Shown one piece after another: positions 1 through 13,949 of a DNA stretch of 64,000 nucleotides. The DNA is from Nautilus pompilius. Lineage: Eukaryota > Mollusca > Cephalopoda > Nautilida > Nautilidae. The stretch spans positions 868,001-932,000 of the forward strand of contig JACATO010000626.1 of NCBI GenBank assembly GCA_018389105.1, in the 5' to 3' direction. How positions within the stretch are numbered: position 1 is the stretch's first letter; the number at the start of each line of letters is the position of its first letter. A program made the position numbers and the translations under genes. The notes beneath the pieces are model-generated. The model did no database searches. It was not told where the DNA came from and saw only the letters and a program-made list of their open reading frames with translations.

Positions 1-402
1 AGGCAATGGCGTGAAGTAAAAGTTCCATATTCTCATATGATTCATGAAGATGAACGGAGTGTGCAATAGGAATGGAGGACTTCAAATTACCATTATGGAG
101 AAGTACAGCTTTTAAACTTCGTTTTGAAGAGTCAATAAACAAATGCCACTCTGCAGGGTTAGGGTTAATGGCAAAAGGCATGGACTTCTTCCTCTTATTG
201 AACAAGTCATGTAAGCCATTTGAGCAAGCTGAGCAGGTAAAATGTGGTGCCCATAACTTGTCCTGATCTCCAAGAGGACAGTCAAAGTATAGCTTATAAA
301 TCTTCTTGATCTCTGGTGTTTTGTACGTTTTTGAGCTTTCACAATAAATTGTCCACAGACATAACAAAACACATCAGGAGGATTTCTACACTGTCTTGAC
401 AT
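1..402 (-). pseudogene. FCYVCG-type mobile-element-like protein, 5' fragment, frameshifted
   Basis: Read leftwards from an ATG at 402-400, the first ~26 codons give a start rich in cysteine (MSRQCRNPPDVFCYVCG). Around 323-327 the frame must shift to continue with a run ending in LGDQDKLWAPHFTCSACSNG. It then goes directly into EWHLFIDSSKRSLKAVLLHN and a HLHESYENMELLL segment that runs off the window edge. I recognise this as a multicopy family of uncharacterised proteins common in molluscs, cnidarians and some arthropods. In the copies I remember, a longer stretch separates the cysteine-rich part from the DSSKRSLKAVLLHNGN part, so an internal deletion is inferred. A TTTTACAG splice-acceptor-like string lies just upstream of the ATG (near 413). 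The function is unknown. The frameshift argues for a pseudogene, but a sequencing error cannot be excluded. Confidence 0.6.
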
Positions 403-3400
403 TGCTAACACTGTAAAACAAGTAAGGAAATAGATACAAACGGTTATACTTATATTGAATTTGAGATGATGAAATATTTCATCAGACCAATTATGACTGG
501 ACAATTTGAGATGTTGAAACACCTATTCCATCAGACTAAACTTGATTGGTTAATTTAAGATGATGAAATATTTCATCTGAACTATGCAGCAATGGATAAT
601 GTAGTTTATTTTAAAGGTATGTTTCCATGATGTAAATGAAATACATGCATACCAGTCGTTAATTGGAATTTCTATGTAATGCATGAGCTAAAACCAAAAA
701 ACTTTCCCATCTTGAAAACTGTACGTGATGTCAAAAAACTAATTGTATATTTTAAATCAGCATTAAAAACTACACTAAGTACACCTTGACATATGCTTGA
801 TGGAAAACACTTGTTAACCAGTGTAATTAATCCACATGATGTTTGGAAAAGGTGTTAGGGGTCATTGGGTAGGACAAGTAGTTACATGGTCATTGTTTGG
901 TTTGGGGATTTACAGTAAATTATTGAAAACTCTCATGACTGATGCATTTGCAGCCACTATTCTGAAATTTAACAATATTAGTCGTCATTCCACCAGCTTT
1001 CATTGACTGTTATTAAATAAAATCACTGACAATAAAGCAATGAAAAGATTCATCCTACTAAGAAAGATTTCAAAATACTTAGAAAATTCTATTTTATTTC
1101 ACCTAAATACATTTCAGTTTTGACTATTGTTATTAATGGAAACATTGCATTATAAAACATTTACTTTGTAATTATTGCTATATATATGATACATTTTTTT
1201 TTATTTTTAAATACCTAATTCACACAACCACGATACTTTTTTCCACGCCCTGTTACAACCCATTTCATCCATCTTATTCATCTTTACACATCTCCAGGAT
1301 ACTATTACATTTAGCTATCATTAATGATGATGATTTTCATGAGAATAATGTCCTAATAGCATGTCACACTTAACGTTCAATCTCTATATTCTGATTTTAC
1401 AAAAAAAAAACTTTTATTTTTTTTTTATTAATTAATTTTCAGAGAATCAGTTCAGTGCAGAATTATGGCCGAATGTGGTGTACAGAAATCTCGTGTGTTT
1501 GGTTTTCTCTCTTCATTTGTAGAGAAAATGTCAATTTTATAACTAAGATTTCTACACTCGTCTTATTTCTGGTGAGAGCAAACTTAATAAACCTTTGTTA
1601 GACTTTTGCTTATATCTCACTTTCCACACCTATTATTAGGCTCACAGCTTCATAGTTACTGCAACACTCTGGAGAAAAGTGCATGAATCTCGTTGGAAAG
1701 CCATTTTCAGTTAGAAATTATTCACTTCAATATTTCCAGTGTGATACCATCAAAAACTACCAGGAAATATCTTTCTTTTTGATTCTGAGGTTATGTTCAA
1801 GTATCATTGCCGTAATTTGCATTTAAAAAAAAAATAATTAAAATATTATGCATAATTCTGTTGCTCTGCACTATTTCAAAACAGTGGATTAATTCTTTTC
1901 CAGTAATCAAAATAACTGTAGTTCTCATTGCAGTTTGCTGACATTGATAATACAAGAATAGAACTCAGTGAGTAGTATATTTGTAAATCAGTTTTTGGAT
2001 ATTTTTAAGTTTGTTTGAAACAAAAAAAAATGAGATTAACAGGCAGTATTAATTTATTCCTCATAATTAAATTTATTCTTAAGTTATATATAATGCTTTT
2101 GTTTATTAATTAGTTTCACTAGCTTTTGCATTCATTTTGCATAAGCAGTGGTTTATTCTCTTTGGAATTGGAAGAGTCTGAACACATGAGATGGTTGCTG
2201 ACCACTGAAACCTTGCAAACTTTACAAGAAATTAGTAAGATTTTGATGGATAAATATTTGATGCACATGCAAAAAATGAAACTATGTACTTTTGTAAACA
2301 CCAGGTTAAAAATAATAAAACAGTGCATTAAGATCTATTTTTGGATTATATTTTTTATTAAAATAAATGCTATCATATAATTAAGTAATGTTTAACTAAG
2401 TATTTTATATTATTGCAGAATATGTATTGTACAAATGTATTAAAGAAAAGTGACTAATAATTTGCTATATAATTTGAAAAATTCTTTTTTTAAATTTCTG
2501 CAATACTGTAACTATGAAAACGATTATTGCAGTTTTTCTTCTTTAGTGTTACTATGTTTGCAAACTTTGCACACATCATCTCAGATGATGTCTTGATTTT
2601 CCAGCAAGTTTTATGAGGATGTGAAAGTGTGTAAATTTGTAAATGTAACAATAGTAACAGTATCTAAGTCATATCATATTAGTCTTTTTTGGGAAAATGT
2701 CCAAGTTAGCAAGTCTGTGGCTGAAAGAATAATTAAATAGAAATTTTTAGTGTATAAAAGCTGCAGGATTTGCAAATCAAATATAATTGAAATAAGACCC
2801 ACTAGAAAATATTGCATTAGTAACATTGAATGGACTTTAACATTTTTTTCTATTTTTAAATAACTTTTTTTAGTCAGTGTGTGTACAATAAAACTAAAAT
2901 TTGAAACAAAGATCAAATAAAAAATTTTTTCACATTTTTGTTTTTTGCCAAGATGGGTAAAGATGCTTGTGTCACAAACTTCAACTGAATGGGTAGAAGG
3001 TCTCAGAGTATTGCTGATGTTATTTTTGTCTTAACTGCTACATGGTTAGTTTTGGGTGGTGAAGGTAATAAACATCTCAGAATTTTCTCAAGGCAATATA
3101 CCCAAATTATACAAATGTCTCTTTGATACATTAAAGATTATCTGACAGCTCACAGAGATTGCTACAAATAACAAAGCATCACTCTACAGCAGCAGCTTAA
3201 CAAACCTGTGAAAAACTACAGCTGACCATGTGAAGTTGTAATATTCCCAAAGGCATTTTATAGAGCGCTGCCAATTAGAAAAGAAGAAAACTCAGGCAAG
3301 TTGTGGGTGGACAGGTTTACAATTGCTACTAACATTTTCTGCAAAATTTTTTAAGAAACCACAAACACTTTAGGTTGTATGTCAGTTTTGCATAACTTTT

Positions 3401-5936
3401 TATAATGGTGGAGGATTTATAAATTTTTTATGTGTGCTATTCCTGCTACTGCATACTACAATTTGACATCTCTTTTATCATATTTGTAAAATCCTTTCAA
3501 TATAATATTTATCAAATATACCATTCTCACAATTAACCCCAATATAAACCTCATAGTTAGTAAAGAAAAAGAGTTCCTTTTATAAGTTTTTCAGAATTAA
3601 CCTTGATACCACATATAAAACTTTGACAGCTGATTATGACAAAGTAGATGGTGTATTGAAATCTCCTGTTCATACTCTATGTATTGCAACAGTCTGTATG
3701 TATAAGTACATTATAATCATATAATGCTGGGATGTGCAGATGCTGAGTTATTTGTAATTATGTGTGTACATGCTGAGATTAGAATCAATTTTTCTTGCAT
3801 GTTAGATTGTGGATAATTGATATCTATTGTCGCATACTTTTCATTATTAAAGTAAATGCATTCTTACAATTTTAATTAATGATTTGGTGCAAAAACAAGA
3901 TGTGCTCAAAAATTTTGGAAATGTCTAATTCGTTAACTTTTATATTATTATTATATATATAATCGTTGTTGTTTATTTGTACATATTGGAATCAATTTCA
4001 TGATTTTATAAAATTTATCAAACAACAGAAATGTTGTCCAAATGTATTTTCTTTAATAATGGCAGTTAGTTATTTCTCCATAACTTTTGAAGTTGGAACC
4101 TCTTTTAGTGTTAATTGATAAACACGACTCAAGGCAAAGAAAACTGAACTGCAAACATGCGATAACAAATACCACATGAATTCACCAATTTAACGTAACT
4201 ATTTCTATGTCAAACATGCTAGCGCGGACTGGACTTTGAAAACCACGTGCAATGTATCCACATACAGTATTCTGTAGGTTGAGTACTACTACTGTAACTA
4301 GTTGTGAGCTACTGTTGCTGTTTGTTATAATTTACTTGTTTTATTTTCTGTCTTAATTATGTTCTGCTCTGGTATTCATTTTGTGTTACTCCCATCTGTC
4401 TCTTCCTAGGTCCATCTTTACTGGTATCTAATTGCATCTTCCAATTATGTGTCTTTAGTGGTCATCTCTCACAACACTTACTACCAATGATTTCTCTTTC
4501 TGCATGCAGATTCCTTTAATTATCTACTTGTAGCTCACCAGTTTTTTCCAATGCTTTAGGTTTCTGCTCTGGTTTGCATTGTACTTTAGCTGATCTTTCT
4601 TGTGAAACAGTTACTGGCTTCAAACATTTTCATCTTAACCTACCATGTGGTGCTCAGACTCTAAAATTTGTCCTCACTGGTTTCTGGATGTTCTGTAATT
4701 CAATGTCAATGTTTTTTCGTATTGCTTCTAACTCATTCTAATTCTATGCCTAAAACCCAGGTAGATGTCTTTGCTATTTGTTTTTGTGCTAACTCCTGGA
4801 CCAAGATAATACTTTGTGCTTGGCCATGTAACACAAGTACGCTCCTCTGCTGTTGCTCCATCTTGGTTATTGTGTACTAGTTGCCTTAACAGGGTGACCC
4901 TTCCTGGTTTGCAGTGCGGGCAAACATCAAATAGTTCTTCTCACCTGTAGCTATATTCAGTTAAAACCCATCAGATTTTGACACTCTCTTCTCCATTTTG
5001 CCAGTGAACAGACAGCAGCTCTTGTGTTCTCAACCTAAAAGTTATAAAATTTTACCTGCCAAGATTTGAATTTTATGATAAAATTCTGTTGCCTTCAAAA
5101 TCCATACAAGAGTTTAGAAGGTGATCTAAATTACTGCATAACAACAAATTTGGAAGTTTGAAATTAGAGTTTTAAAACAGCTAATATTCATGCTTATCTG
5201 TTAAACCATCCAATTTGGGAATAGTTTCTTTTTTTAAAATTACTATTGTTTATTATAAATAAAAAGGATTTGATTGAGCATTTTAGACTATAGAAAATTA
5301 AACTAAATTAATCTTTTTGCAGCATGGTAAATGTACATTAATAATTATTTATATCTGTAATTTTCTACTGTAAACTTTATTACTTAACAGTGAGGATGTT
5401 TATAAGAAAATATAAGTTAAATCTGGAATTATTTTATTTAAAAGCAATAAAAAAGAATAATGATATATACATGTAACTGCTTATACTTTAATGTTGAAAT
5501 CTTTTGTTATCTAAGAACTACCTTTAAAAGAATTATTTTAAGATTTTTCAGTAGAAATATGAATTAAGTTTTGAAAGCTAAGAAATACATTAAATTAAAA
5601 TAACCAAATGTTTGTGAAAATATTCACATGGCCAATCTTCTGGTTTATATGCAGAAACTGTAACAGAAATTATTACTAATTTGGCAGCATTTATTAAAAT
5701 TTCTCCTCTTCTTGCATTGCTCCCCCATAAAATGTTCTAAAACATAATTTATATTTCAAGAAAAATTTTTGCAATTTTTGTTGATTTCAAGGTAATTTTT
5801 TTTCAAAATTCTATAGAAAGTGTTTATTTTTAATTTGAATACAGTTGTTGTTTTGTATATTTTTATCAGAATTATACTTTATTTTCAAGATTTCCTTTGT
5901 ATATATATTCTGATTGTATTTGTTAAAGATTAAATG

Positions 5937-6018
<82 letters not shown>

Positions 6019-8333
6019 TTAATTCTTTTGTCATGTTTTATAGTATTCCTAAAACAACTAGGTAAGGACTGCTTGTTGTTTTTGCATTAATAAATGTAAA
6101 CAATTAAAAACACACAACTTAAAACTTTTGGCTAATCAGTTGGCTTTTTTTTAATGTTTGAAAATTATGCCCAACTCAGATGGAAAAGTGACTCACTCAC
6201 AGTAGATTAGGTTATCTCCCTTCTGCCTCTGCAATACCTTGAGGCCATTGTTTTTTTAGGAAAAAATGATGCCATTAATTTTTCAATCTTTCAAAAGAAC
6301 TAATTTATGCACTATTTATTAAAATACATTTAGAATGAAAAATGAATGGGATTCTTTACTGGCCTTTTTATTATTGCATATTAAATATTGATTTACTTGT
6401 CCTAATTAAACTAGGTAAAATAATCTTTGAACTGCTTAGTTCACTATCCCCAGATCAGCACATAATCTTTGCCTTTTGATTTGTTTTTTTCTTTTAATAT
6501 TTGGTAGAATCTTAAATAACAGTTTGTGCCCCTAAAAGTATGGCAATCCATTATAACAATGGAAAATATCATGCTTCTAAATAATTTTTCATGTTTATCA
6601 TGCTAAATACTCTAAGGTTGCATATTTTACTATGGTAACCACGTTAAACATGATATCGCAGTGTAAGATTCAATAGGCTTATAAATTTCTTTTAATATGC
6701 TTTTATTTCAATAATCATTCCATGTTGAGATTTTTTAGATGATTATGTTTTGGGAATTACTGGAAACTTATTTTCCTTATTTTAAACACAATTTACACAA
6801 TTCTTTAATATTCTCATAGATTTGTCATGAGGGTAGAAGGTTATCACCTTTGACACTACAAAGATCAAATAGAACAGTACACATTTTCTGTTAAGCTGCC
6901 ATATTTCTTGACTCATGGTAAGCAAAGGTAACCAAGTGGAACATAATAAATTAGTTTTCAAATGTACAACTGTGCACAAGTACAACTTTGCTGTTACCAA
7001 AAAGCTGTGACATCACAGATATGCATCAAAGCACTGTTTGGAAAAGAAGACTGCTAAAGAAACTACATTTTTATATACTAACTTTGTTCCAAGTCACTGA
7101 ATATGAAATAGAAAATTCTTTTTATTAATGAAAAGCAAATAAAGTAGAATAGTTTCAAGAATTGTTTGAATGATCTGAATTTCAGATTAATAACTGTATT
7201 ATATATATTAAAAATTATTTACTGAATCAAACTGTAAAAGATTTTTTGTGTTAAGAACTTCTAGTTTGAAGGTTAACCCTGGACATTTAACCTATAGTTT
7301 TATATGGATAATTACACAGCATAAACCAAGCTGTTACCATCTTGTCACAAATTAATCACATTTTAAATGGCAGCTAATAAGATGACACCAAAAAGTCGGG
7401 GCTGTATGTGAAGATATGTAAGTGCTGCTACATTGCTTGTATCAACATTAAAAGGAATTTGCTGAACTGGCCCAAGAACAACAATAAAATCAATTTGTAT
7501 TCTCTGGCTGTCAGCCTTATCAAATATCCTGAAAATACAATTAACATAGAATATTCACAACAGAAGTCTCTTTTGTTGATCTGTCATTGCCAGTTCAGGT
7601 GGGGCTAGAAATTTTTGTAATAAGAGTTTTCTATGCACAACAGGGATCCCTGGCACAAACCAGGCTGACTGTACTTCTTTGTCTGTTTATTTTTACCTGT
7701 AATGTGAGCCACCAAAAACCTGTGGCAAATAGAGTATGAAGATACTTTTTCTTCATACCCAGGTGTTTTAAATTTCATTCAGTTACTGGAAGATACAGCC
7801 AAAGAGTGGGTTCTTGGAACAGTCCCCACTAGCGCTATACATTTTAAAATCCCAGATCGAGAGATTGAGGTATCATAGTCCAGTACGACACATATTTAGA
7901 AATAGGACTTCTGACTTTCATTCAATGGAACAATAGCATTGAAAATACATCAGTGGACTGATCTTTTAGAAGATACGTAAAACAACAAAGTAATCAAAAG
8001 GTTTATTAAAAGAGTTAAATTTACATCAACTTTTTTAAAAAGTATTTTATTTAAGCTACTGGATATATAAATATGTATACATTTGTGGCCATAATTGTAG
8101 ATTTTTTACTTTTATAGCAAGATTTCTTTTCATCTAAATAATCTCTTGTGCCAAATGAATTATCTTTTCTTGCATCATTTTTCAGCTTCACACATTGATG
8201 CCATATGGAATTCTTTATAAAGTGACAGTGTATATCTACCCTTTGTTCACTTAATAATTGCTATTGTTGCTGAGCGTTTTCTAGTTTCCAACCATAACAA
8301 TTTAGATATCCTCCATTAATATTCAGTGACAGT
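403..8333. other. Non-coding AT-rich stretch
   Basis: No ORF here resembles a protein I know; the longest open frames are 60-85 codons with low-complexity composition. The stretch contains the (ATT)n microsatellite listed separately. The 4380-4920 part is less AT-rich than its surroundings. Read on the minus strand it gives several short open segments, possibly an eroded repeat, but no motif was recognisable. Confidence 0.45.
5939..6016. repeat. (ATT)n microsatellite
   Basis: About 26 uninterrupted copies of the trinucleotide ATT/TTA. It is the longest perfect trinucleotide array in the window. Confidence 0.97.
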
Positions 8334-8337
8334 TTAA

Positions 8338-8431
8338 CCCTTTGAGCAAATCTTGGAAACATATTTGTGGAATTACTCAGTCGGGATCAATACCCACTCC
8401 CCATAAACATACAGGCATACTCCTCAAAGGG
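8338..8431. mobile_element. Miniature piggyBac-like element (MITE), TTAA-flanked
   Basis: A 94-bp unit begins CCCTTTGAG and ends CTCAAAGGG, giving 9-bp perfect terminal inverted repeats. It is flanked on both sides by TTAA (8334-8337 and 8432-8435). The TTAA duplication and ends starting with CCC are the hallmarks of the piggyBac superfamily. There is no coding capacity, so any mobility would have depended on a transposase elsewhere. The unit is short and a chance palindrome is conceivable. Nine matching bases plus exact TTAA on both sides makes this less likely. Confidence 0.6.
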
Positions 8432-8435
8432 TTAA

Positions 8436-10029
8436 ATGCATCTGCATGGTGTCTAATTCCCCTCAAACTAAGTTTGCATAAGATTAGACACCAGACCCAC
8501 TGCCAGTTAAATAAAGGTGAATCACTCTTAATGGCTTTATAACTAGTCTTTTTTGGATCAATATAGCACCCATAATCTAGAGTTATTTATCTTATTCTTG
8601 TTTCTTGTAACTATTTTTTTTTAGTATAATTATGTATATGAGTAATGTTTATTTCTTTAGTAGTTTGTAGATGACTTTTTCCTTTACAATTATCAGGAAA
8701 AACCTATTAATCTGTAAATAGAGCGAGCGCTTCTTTCGTAAGCTGTGTCTTCTCTATTTCAGGTTCCACACTAGAAAAATGCCTGAAAAACTGAGTATGG
8801 TAAACAATGATTAATTCTATTTCTGTTTATCAAAAACTTTTGTTATCATCAAATCAAAGTGCACCACCTTGGACTCTTAATTTATACACACACGCAAATA
8901 TGCTTTAGATTATGGCCACCTGAGCCAAGTAGCTTACAAGTTCAGACTCTGGGATGCACTGTAATACTTCTAAATATTTGAAGTATTGGTTTATTTTTTA
9001 GATAATTAAACACAAGTAACTTTTTTAATATGTCCTGATTTTCTGATTTATAGAAGATAAATCTTGTCAGTTATATCTCCAAAGTATTTTAGAAATTTTT
9101 TTATGGCATGCTAAACCATTTGTAAACAAAAGACATGTATAATAAAAGCTAATTATAATATAGTGATTGATCCTGTCAGTGACAATGACCATCATTTGGT
9201 ACAGCTGAATAAACTCATTTTGTTGTTGCATCTCAGTTTCCTATATATATAAAAAAAATCACCTGCTGTTGCTTTTAGCAGATTTAGGTAAAGGGGCTTG
9301 AATTACTGATACATGCTGGTCACCCTCTTACTGCTGAATACTATCCTTTTAATTTGAAATTTGAAACAGGTGTCATTTCTTTTTTAATAATCTAATAACA
9401 TATTTGTTTTATTTTTGTAATAAATGTCTGATTCGTGTGTTGTTATGAACCAGGTCTTAGCAAGGAAGTTTGTAAATAAGATGTTAAGAACTTATCTAGG
9501 AAAAAAACAGGAATAAGAAGAAACAAATAAATAGAATAGTAAGATACAAATCGCTGACAGGAAGGTAAAGATTTCTTTAAAATGTTGGGCAATCAGCAAA
9601 GATCACAAACTAAATAAGAAACTTAGCATCTTTAAGATATTAAGAAATAAAAAATATTAGGAATTTAGCAAGTCAAAATGAAATTCAAAAGAGTTAAGAT
9701 ATGAAAAAAGGCATTACTTTAATAGATCTATTTATCAGATAAATAAGAAATGACCATATTAATTTTGCCACTAAATCTGTTCAGTTTATCGTGACTGGTA
9801 GGTAAAAAAGAGTGAGGGGAAAACAAACATGCTAAGATGATACGTCAAACAGGGAATTGCACTTAAACTACTGGACTGCCAATGCTGAGAGCCTAACTGC
9901 TTGAAATGTATAAATGTGTTCATGTTTAAATATACTGTTCAAAATTTGCTAAGGATAAAATGCTAATCAAAACACCATAAATATTACATTTAACACAAGT
10001 ACTTTTGGTCCCTAGCACTAATCTTTTCT
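8436..10029. other. Non-coding stretch
   Basis: AT-rich sequence with no recognisable coding segment, repeat array or structural RNA. Confidence 0.45.
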
Positions 10030-10930
10030 TTGCAACTCTCACTAAAGTGTCACCAAATTTCTTCCAGTGCATCATATTTTGAGATGCATTTGAATATACA
10101 GCCTCCTGATTTTCACAAATGTCCATGTTGCACGTTGTCATTTTGGCATTTATGTCATTTTTCAATGCTAGTTGATACAGAATGGCACAATAGAACTATA
10201 GGACTTACAAGAGGGATTGGTGTGCTGGAAACTAGAGAAAGTCAAGCGCACATAAACTTAATATCATTTTTAAAGCCTGGATTCAATAGCAAACTTTTGG
10301 TAGTGATGCCAGATGACATGGTAGAAGTTCATCCAAAATTTACTATGGTCACTTTTTAGTCTTGAAAGTGAGAATAATCTGCCCAACAGTTTAAATCTGA
10401 CTTTCGAAATGCAACAGGTGTCAGTGGCTCAATGCAGACTATCTAATCAGCTTTGGGCTAATGATATGTAGTCAAGAAAAAAGTGCATCCACATACTACT
10501 GACCATAGTCTATCACAGACATTATCTTCCTTGTGTTGTAGATTTTTCATTAACTGCAGAGATTCTTCACTAGCCTACATACAGAAAATGCTTTCTCAAG
10601 AGCCAACTCTTAGCAATCTTTTCCTAACTTTCTCCATATGCACACCTTGCACAATTCTGTCTCTTGATAACTTATTCTGTAATGACCCAAATTTGCAGTT
10701 TTAGCCAAGGGCTTTGAAAATGTTTGCATATTGATCAAGTGTCTCATTTTTACTTTGAATTCTAGTGTTGAATTTATGTCCACACAACATCATTTTCCCT
10801 GGGATTGCAGTATTTTCTGAATTTTCTGAATCAAGATTTTGTCTCATTCTTTCCATCATCATTGAAATCCATGGTCTTGTAGCCCTCGTATCCATCTTGA
10901 CCGATAATAATCTATACAAATGCACTATAT
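10030..10930 (-). mobile_element. Ty3/gypsy LTR-retrotransposon gag relic
   Basis: Read on the minus strand, scattered open segments match the order of a Ty3/gypsy Gag. A segment near 10760-10800 contains HKFNTRIQS followed by an ETLDQYANIFKAL-like run. A second, near 10630-10670, contains RDRIV, typical of the capsid C-terminal part. An ASEE-containing helix follows near 10520. Finally a cysteine/histidine region near 10040-10150 resembles the CCHC nucleic-acid-binding knuckles (an HFSESCK-like end is visible). Stops and frame changes separate these pieces, so the copy is dead. No protease, reverse transcriptase or integrase was recognised to the left, and no confident LTR pair was found. 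A GGCGTCAGAAAAG string on the minus strand near 11225 resembles the primer-site region of such elements, but only weakly. Confidence 0.6.
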
Positions 10931-13884
10931 TCTTCTTTTCCTGTTATTCATAACTACATCTTTTTGCTAGTTCTCATTTTTCCTGGCAGGTAGTAGTTAG
11001 GTCAGGCTCAGGAGGTAATCTTGTGTTCCATTCACTCAGAGGACCACAGCACTAAATCAAGATATACTGTGTTTTAAAATTGCTGACCCACAACAGCCAT
11101 ATGGTCTTGAGCAATTTAAAGTTTATTGCAGATAATCCATATGAAACTGGACTTACAGAGTTTATTCACTGGTACCACTTCATTCTGGTGTTCTTCGTGT
11201 AAAACCATGGATCTTTTCTGACGCCATGTTGTGTTTAGGGTCTAAAAAAACAATAACTGAGTCAACAGCCAAGAAAACTTTTTAATATCACCCATGACTG
11301 CGCAGAACCTTACATCAGGCTCTTGGTCAAAATACTCAATAATACATTACTGCTAAACTACTACACACAGAAGATGAGTGCGATGATGTTTCCTGGTAGT
11401 GTATTTGTTTTCCACCATGTGTATAAGCTGATTTAGAATATGAAAACTGTTTCATGCAGCTTTCTTTAAGGTAAGATATGATAAAGTAACCAAACTATGT
11501 GTAATATTCTGAATATATTTGAACAAATTCTTTAAAATTTGCAATAGTTTCAGACATGATTGTTTTTATTTGACCACCTAGATAAGGAAATGCAAAGGAA
11601 TAATTTCAAATTTGATGGGAAAAGTATTTCGATATTGCGGTGGTAGTCATAACAATGCTTTCTTTGGAAAACAAAAGGATAAATAGATGGTTTTGGTTTT
11701 GGGGAGTGGAAATCCTGGAAAGTTTTTTGCCTGTTTCTAAAATTTCATGCTGTATTTATTATCTTTGATTTTGGTTCAGTCTTCCTTGCTTTTTACATGA
11801 GAATTAATACAGTAAATTATAATTATTATTAATCGTCAAGATTTAAGAATTTTCCCTGAGCTTCAGAAGGATGTTTAACTTTCCATTTGCAATGTCACAG
11901 TCTGGTGTTTAGAACAAGAATGCTGTTCCAGCAATATAATAATGCAAGGGAAACAACCCTGACTGTCCTTAGCTGTTATATAGCTAGAAACTGCATTATT
12001 TGTTATCTGCACTGTTTCTGCAATAGTGGCAACTAGAGAGAAGATGCTGCATGTTTCCAGGTTTTAACTAGATTTTAACACAAAGCTCTGATCTGGAACC
12101 AGAATCTAATTCTGATATTGCAGAAATCAACTTTGTTTTATTAATCAGTTAATGTAGGAAAGTGTACACAAATAGAATAATGACAATCACAATGCACTGA
12201 AAGATTAGGAAGGTGAATTGTCTTTACATTCAACTTTGACCTGAAGTTTATTCTGGCTGTTCGTTTTTCTCATAAATCTGTTAGTTAACCCTCTATTTTT
12301 CTGAATCTTATAATGAACATAACTTGCATTTTAGTTGGGGTTTTATTATTAATGACAATATATTAGTTGTTGCTATCACAGACACATTTTTCCTGAACTT
12401 ATTGTCAAAATCAAAGGAACCAAAAATGACAGAAGACAAAGGAAAATGTATTTTGCCTTTTCCCATTCTAGTAGAATGGTCTGGATTATGGCTTCTACTC
12501 AGTTAAAAACTTCACACCACATTCTGTTCGAGGAAAATGTACCACTAACAGAAATAACGATTCTAAACCCAGCTATAAAGAAACCAGGAATTATTTTGGT
12601 ATTACAAAATGTAAAATATACAAACTAAGTAGATCTCTTTTGTTGGCTTGCATTACTGAGAGGATTCTTACATGGGCACAGGTCCTCTGAAAGTTTTATT
12701 CTTGCATATATCAACACAAACAATAGAGCTCAGCTGCTATCTGCGGGCACCAGAGTCCTGGAATGAACAATGACAGGAAGCACCAGTCAGTTCTTGTAGT
12801 ACTGATGGAACAACTTTGAGTTTGAGTAAACAAAGAACAGCCTAATAATTGTCCTAGCTTTTGGGTGTTGGAGACTGCTGATCTTGGTCCAGTATTCCAG
12901 ATTTATGGTGGTAGAACCATTTCTAGTTCTTGGATAAAAGTACACTACTAGTCCCATAACACTATAGCCATATAGCTCATGGATCTTTCTTTTAGGTTTT
13001 TCTTCTCTCTCTTCTTTCTCTCTTACCCTCTCTAATATTGTTCCTTCCTGGCCTCACCTAATGACTACTAATCATCAGTATCTCAGCCAATCATAAACTA
13101 TACAATTTCCTGCTGAAATTTGGTTATGCAACCCCCAATTCCAGAAAGAAAATTTATTTACTGTTTGGTTTGGGGTTAAGCTGACCCACTTATCTCAGCT
13201 TAGGGGCTGATTTTATTTTAGGAGGTCCCTGTGGCATTAGGCATTCTTCTCATTCTCAACTAGAAAAACCCCAGCTACATGAATAAATAACATTTTTAAA
13301 AGGGAATACTCCAAGAAAAAAAGAGAAGGTTATTTTTATCAAACATATGATCACTTTATTACATTTCATAAGAGTTTGTGATCCTGGTTTCAGCAGCAGC
13401 AGCTAACCTTTGGAATTGTTGATGACTGGTCTTGAAGATGGCAGACAGATGTGATTACCTATTCTAGAGTTACCTTCTTCCACAGATAGGATCATAATGA
13501 CATGGTTGTGGCACATTTCTGTTGTTCATATAACATTCATCCAAAATACACTAACTTAGATACCTCAGTCTAGAAAGGAAATGTTTTTATTTATGATAGA
13601 TGGTTTTTAAAAGGAAAACAACGACAGCAACCTTACTGTCATCTTTTCCCAACACGTAGTCCAGTGGATAATCAAACAGATAAATAGCATTATACCCAGA
13701 ATAAAATGAAAGATTTAACTCTGATGAGCAGAGAAAATAAATCAAAGAATTTTTTTTTAAATTTGTGAGTCAATTTATGAATTTTCATTTATCACTTAGT
13801 CAAAGACAAGTGAACTCCAATGATCCATACTTCATTCTTTGGTCTATGAATAATGACTTGCTGTAATTTCTATAAGGCCATTTC

Positions 13885-13911
13885 ATAATAATAATAATAA
13901 TAATAATAATA

Positions 13912-13948
<37 letters not shown>
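13885..13948. repeat. (TAA)n microsatellite with one interruption
   Basis: Roughly 21 copies of ATA/TAA, broken once near 13912 where one base of a repeat is missing. Confidence 0.95.

Positions 13949-13949
<1 letters not shown>

Noticed and set aside
4380-4920. Possible decayed pol or gag relic on the minus strand
   Set aside because: Several short open segments exist, but no protease, reverse transcriptase, integrase or capsid motif could be recognised.
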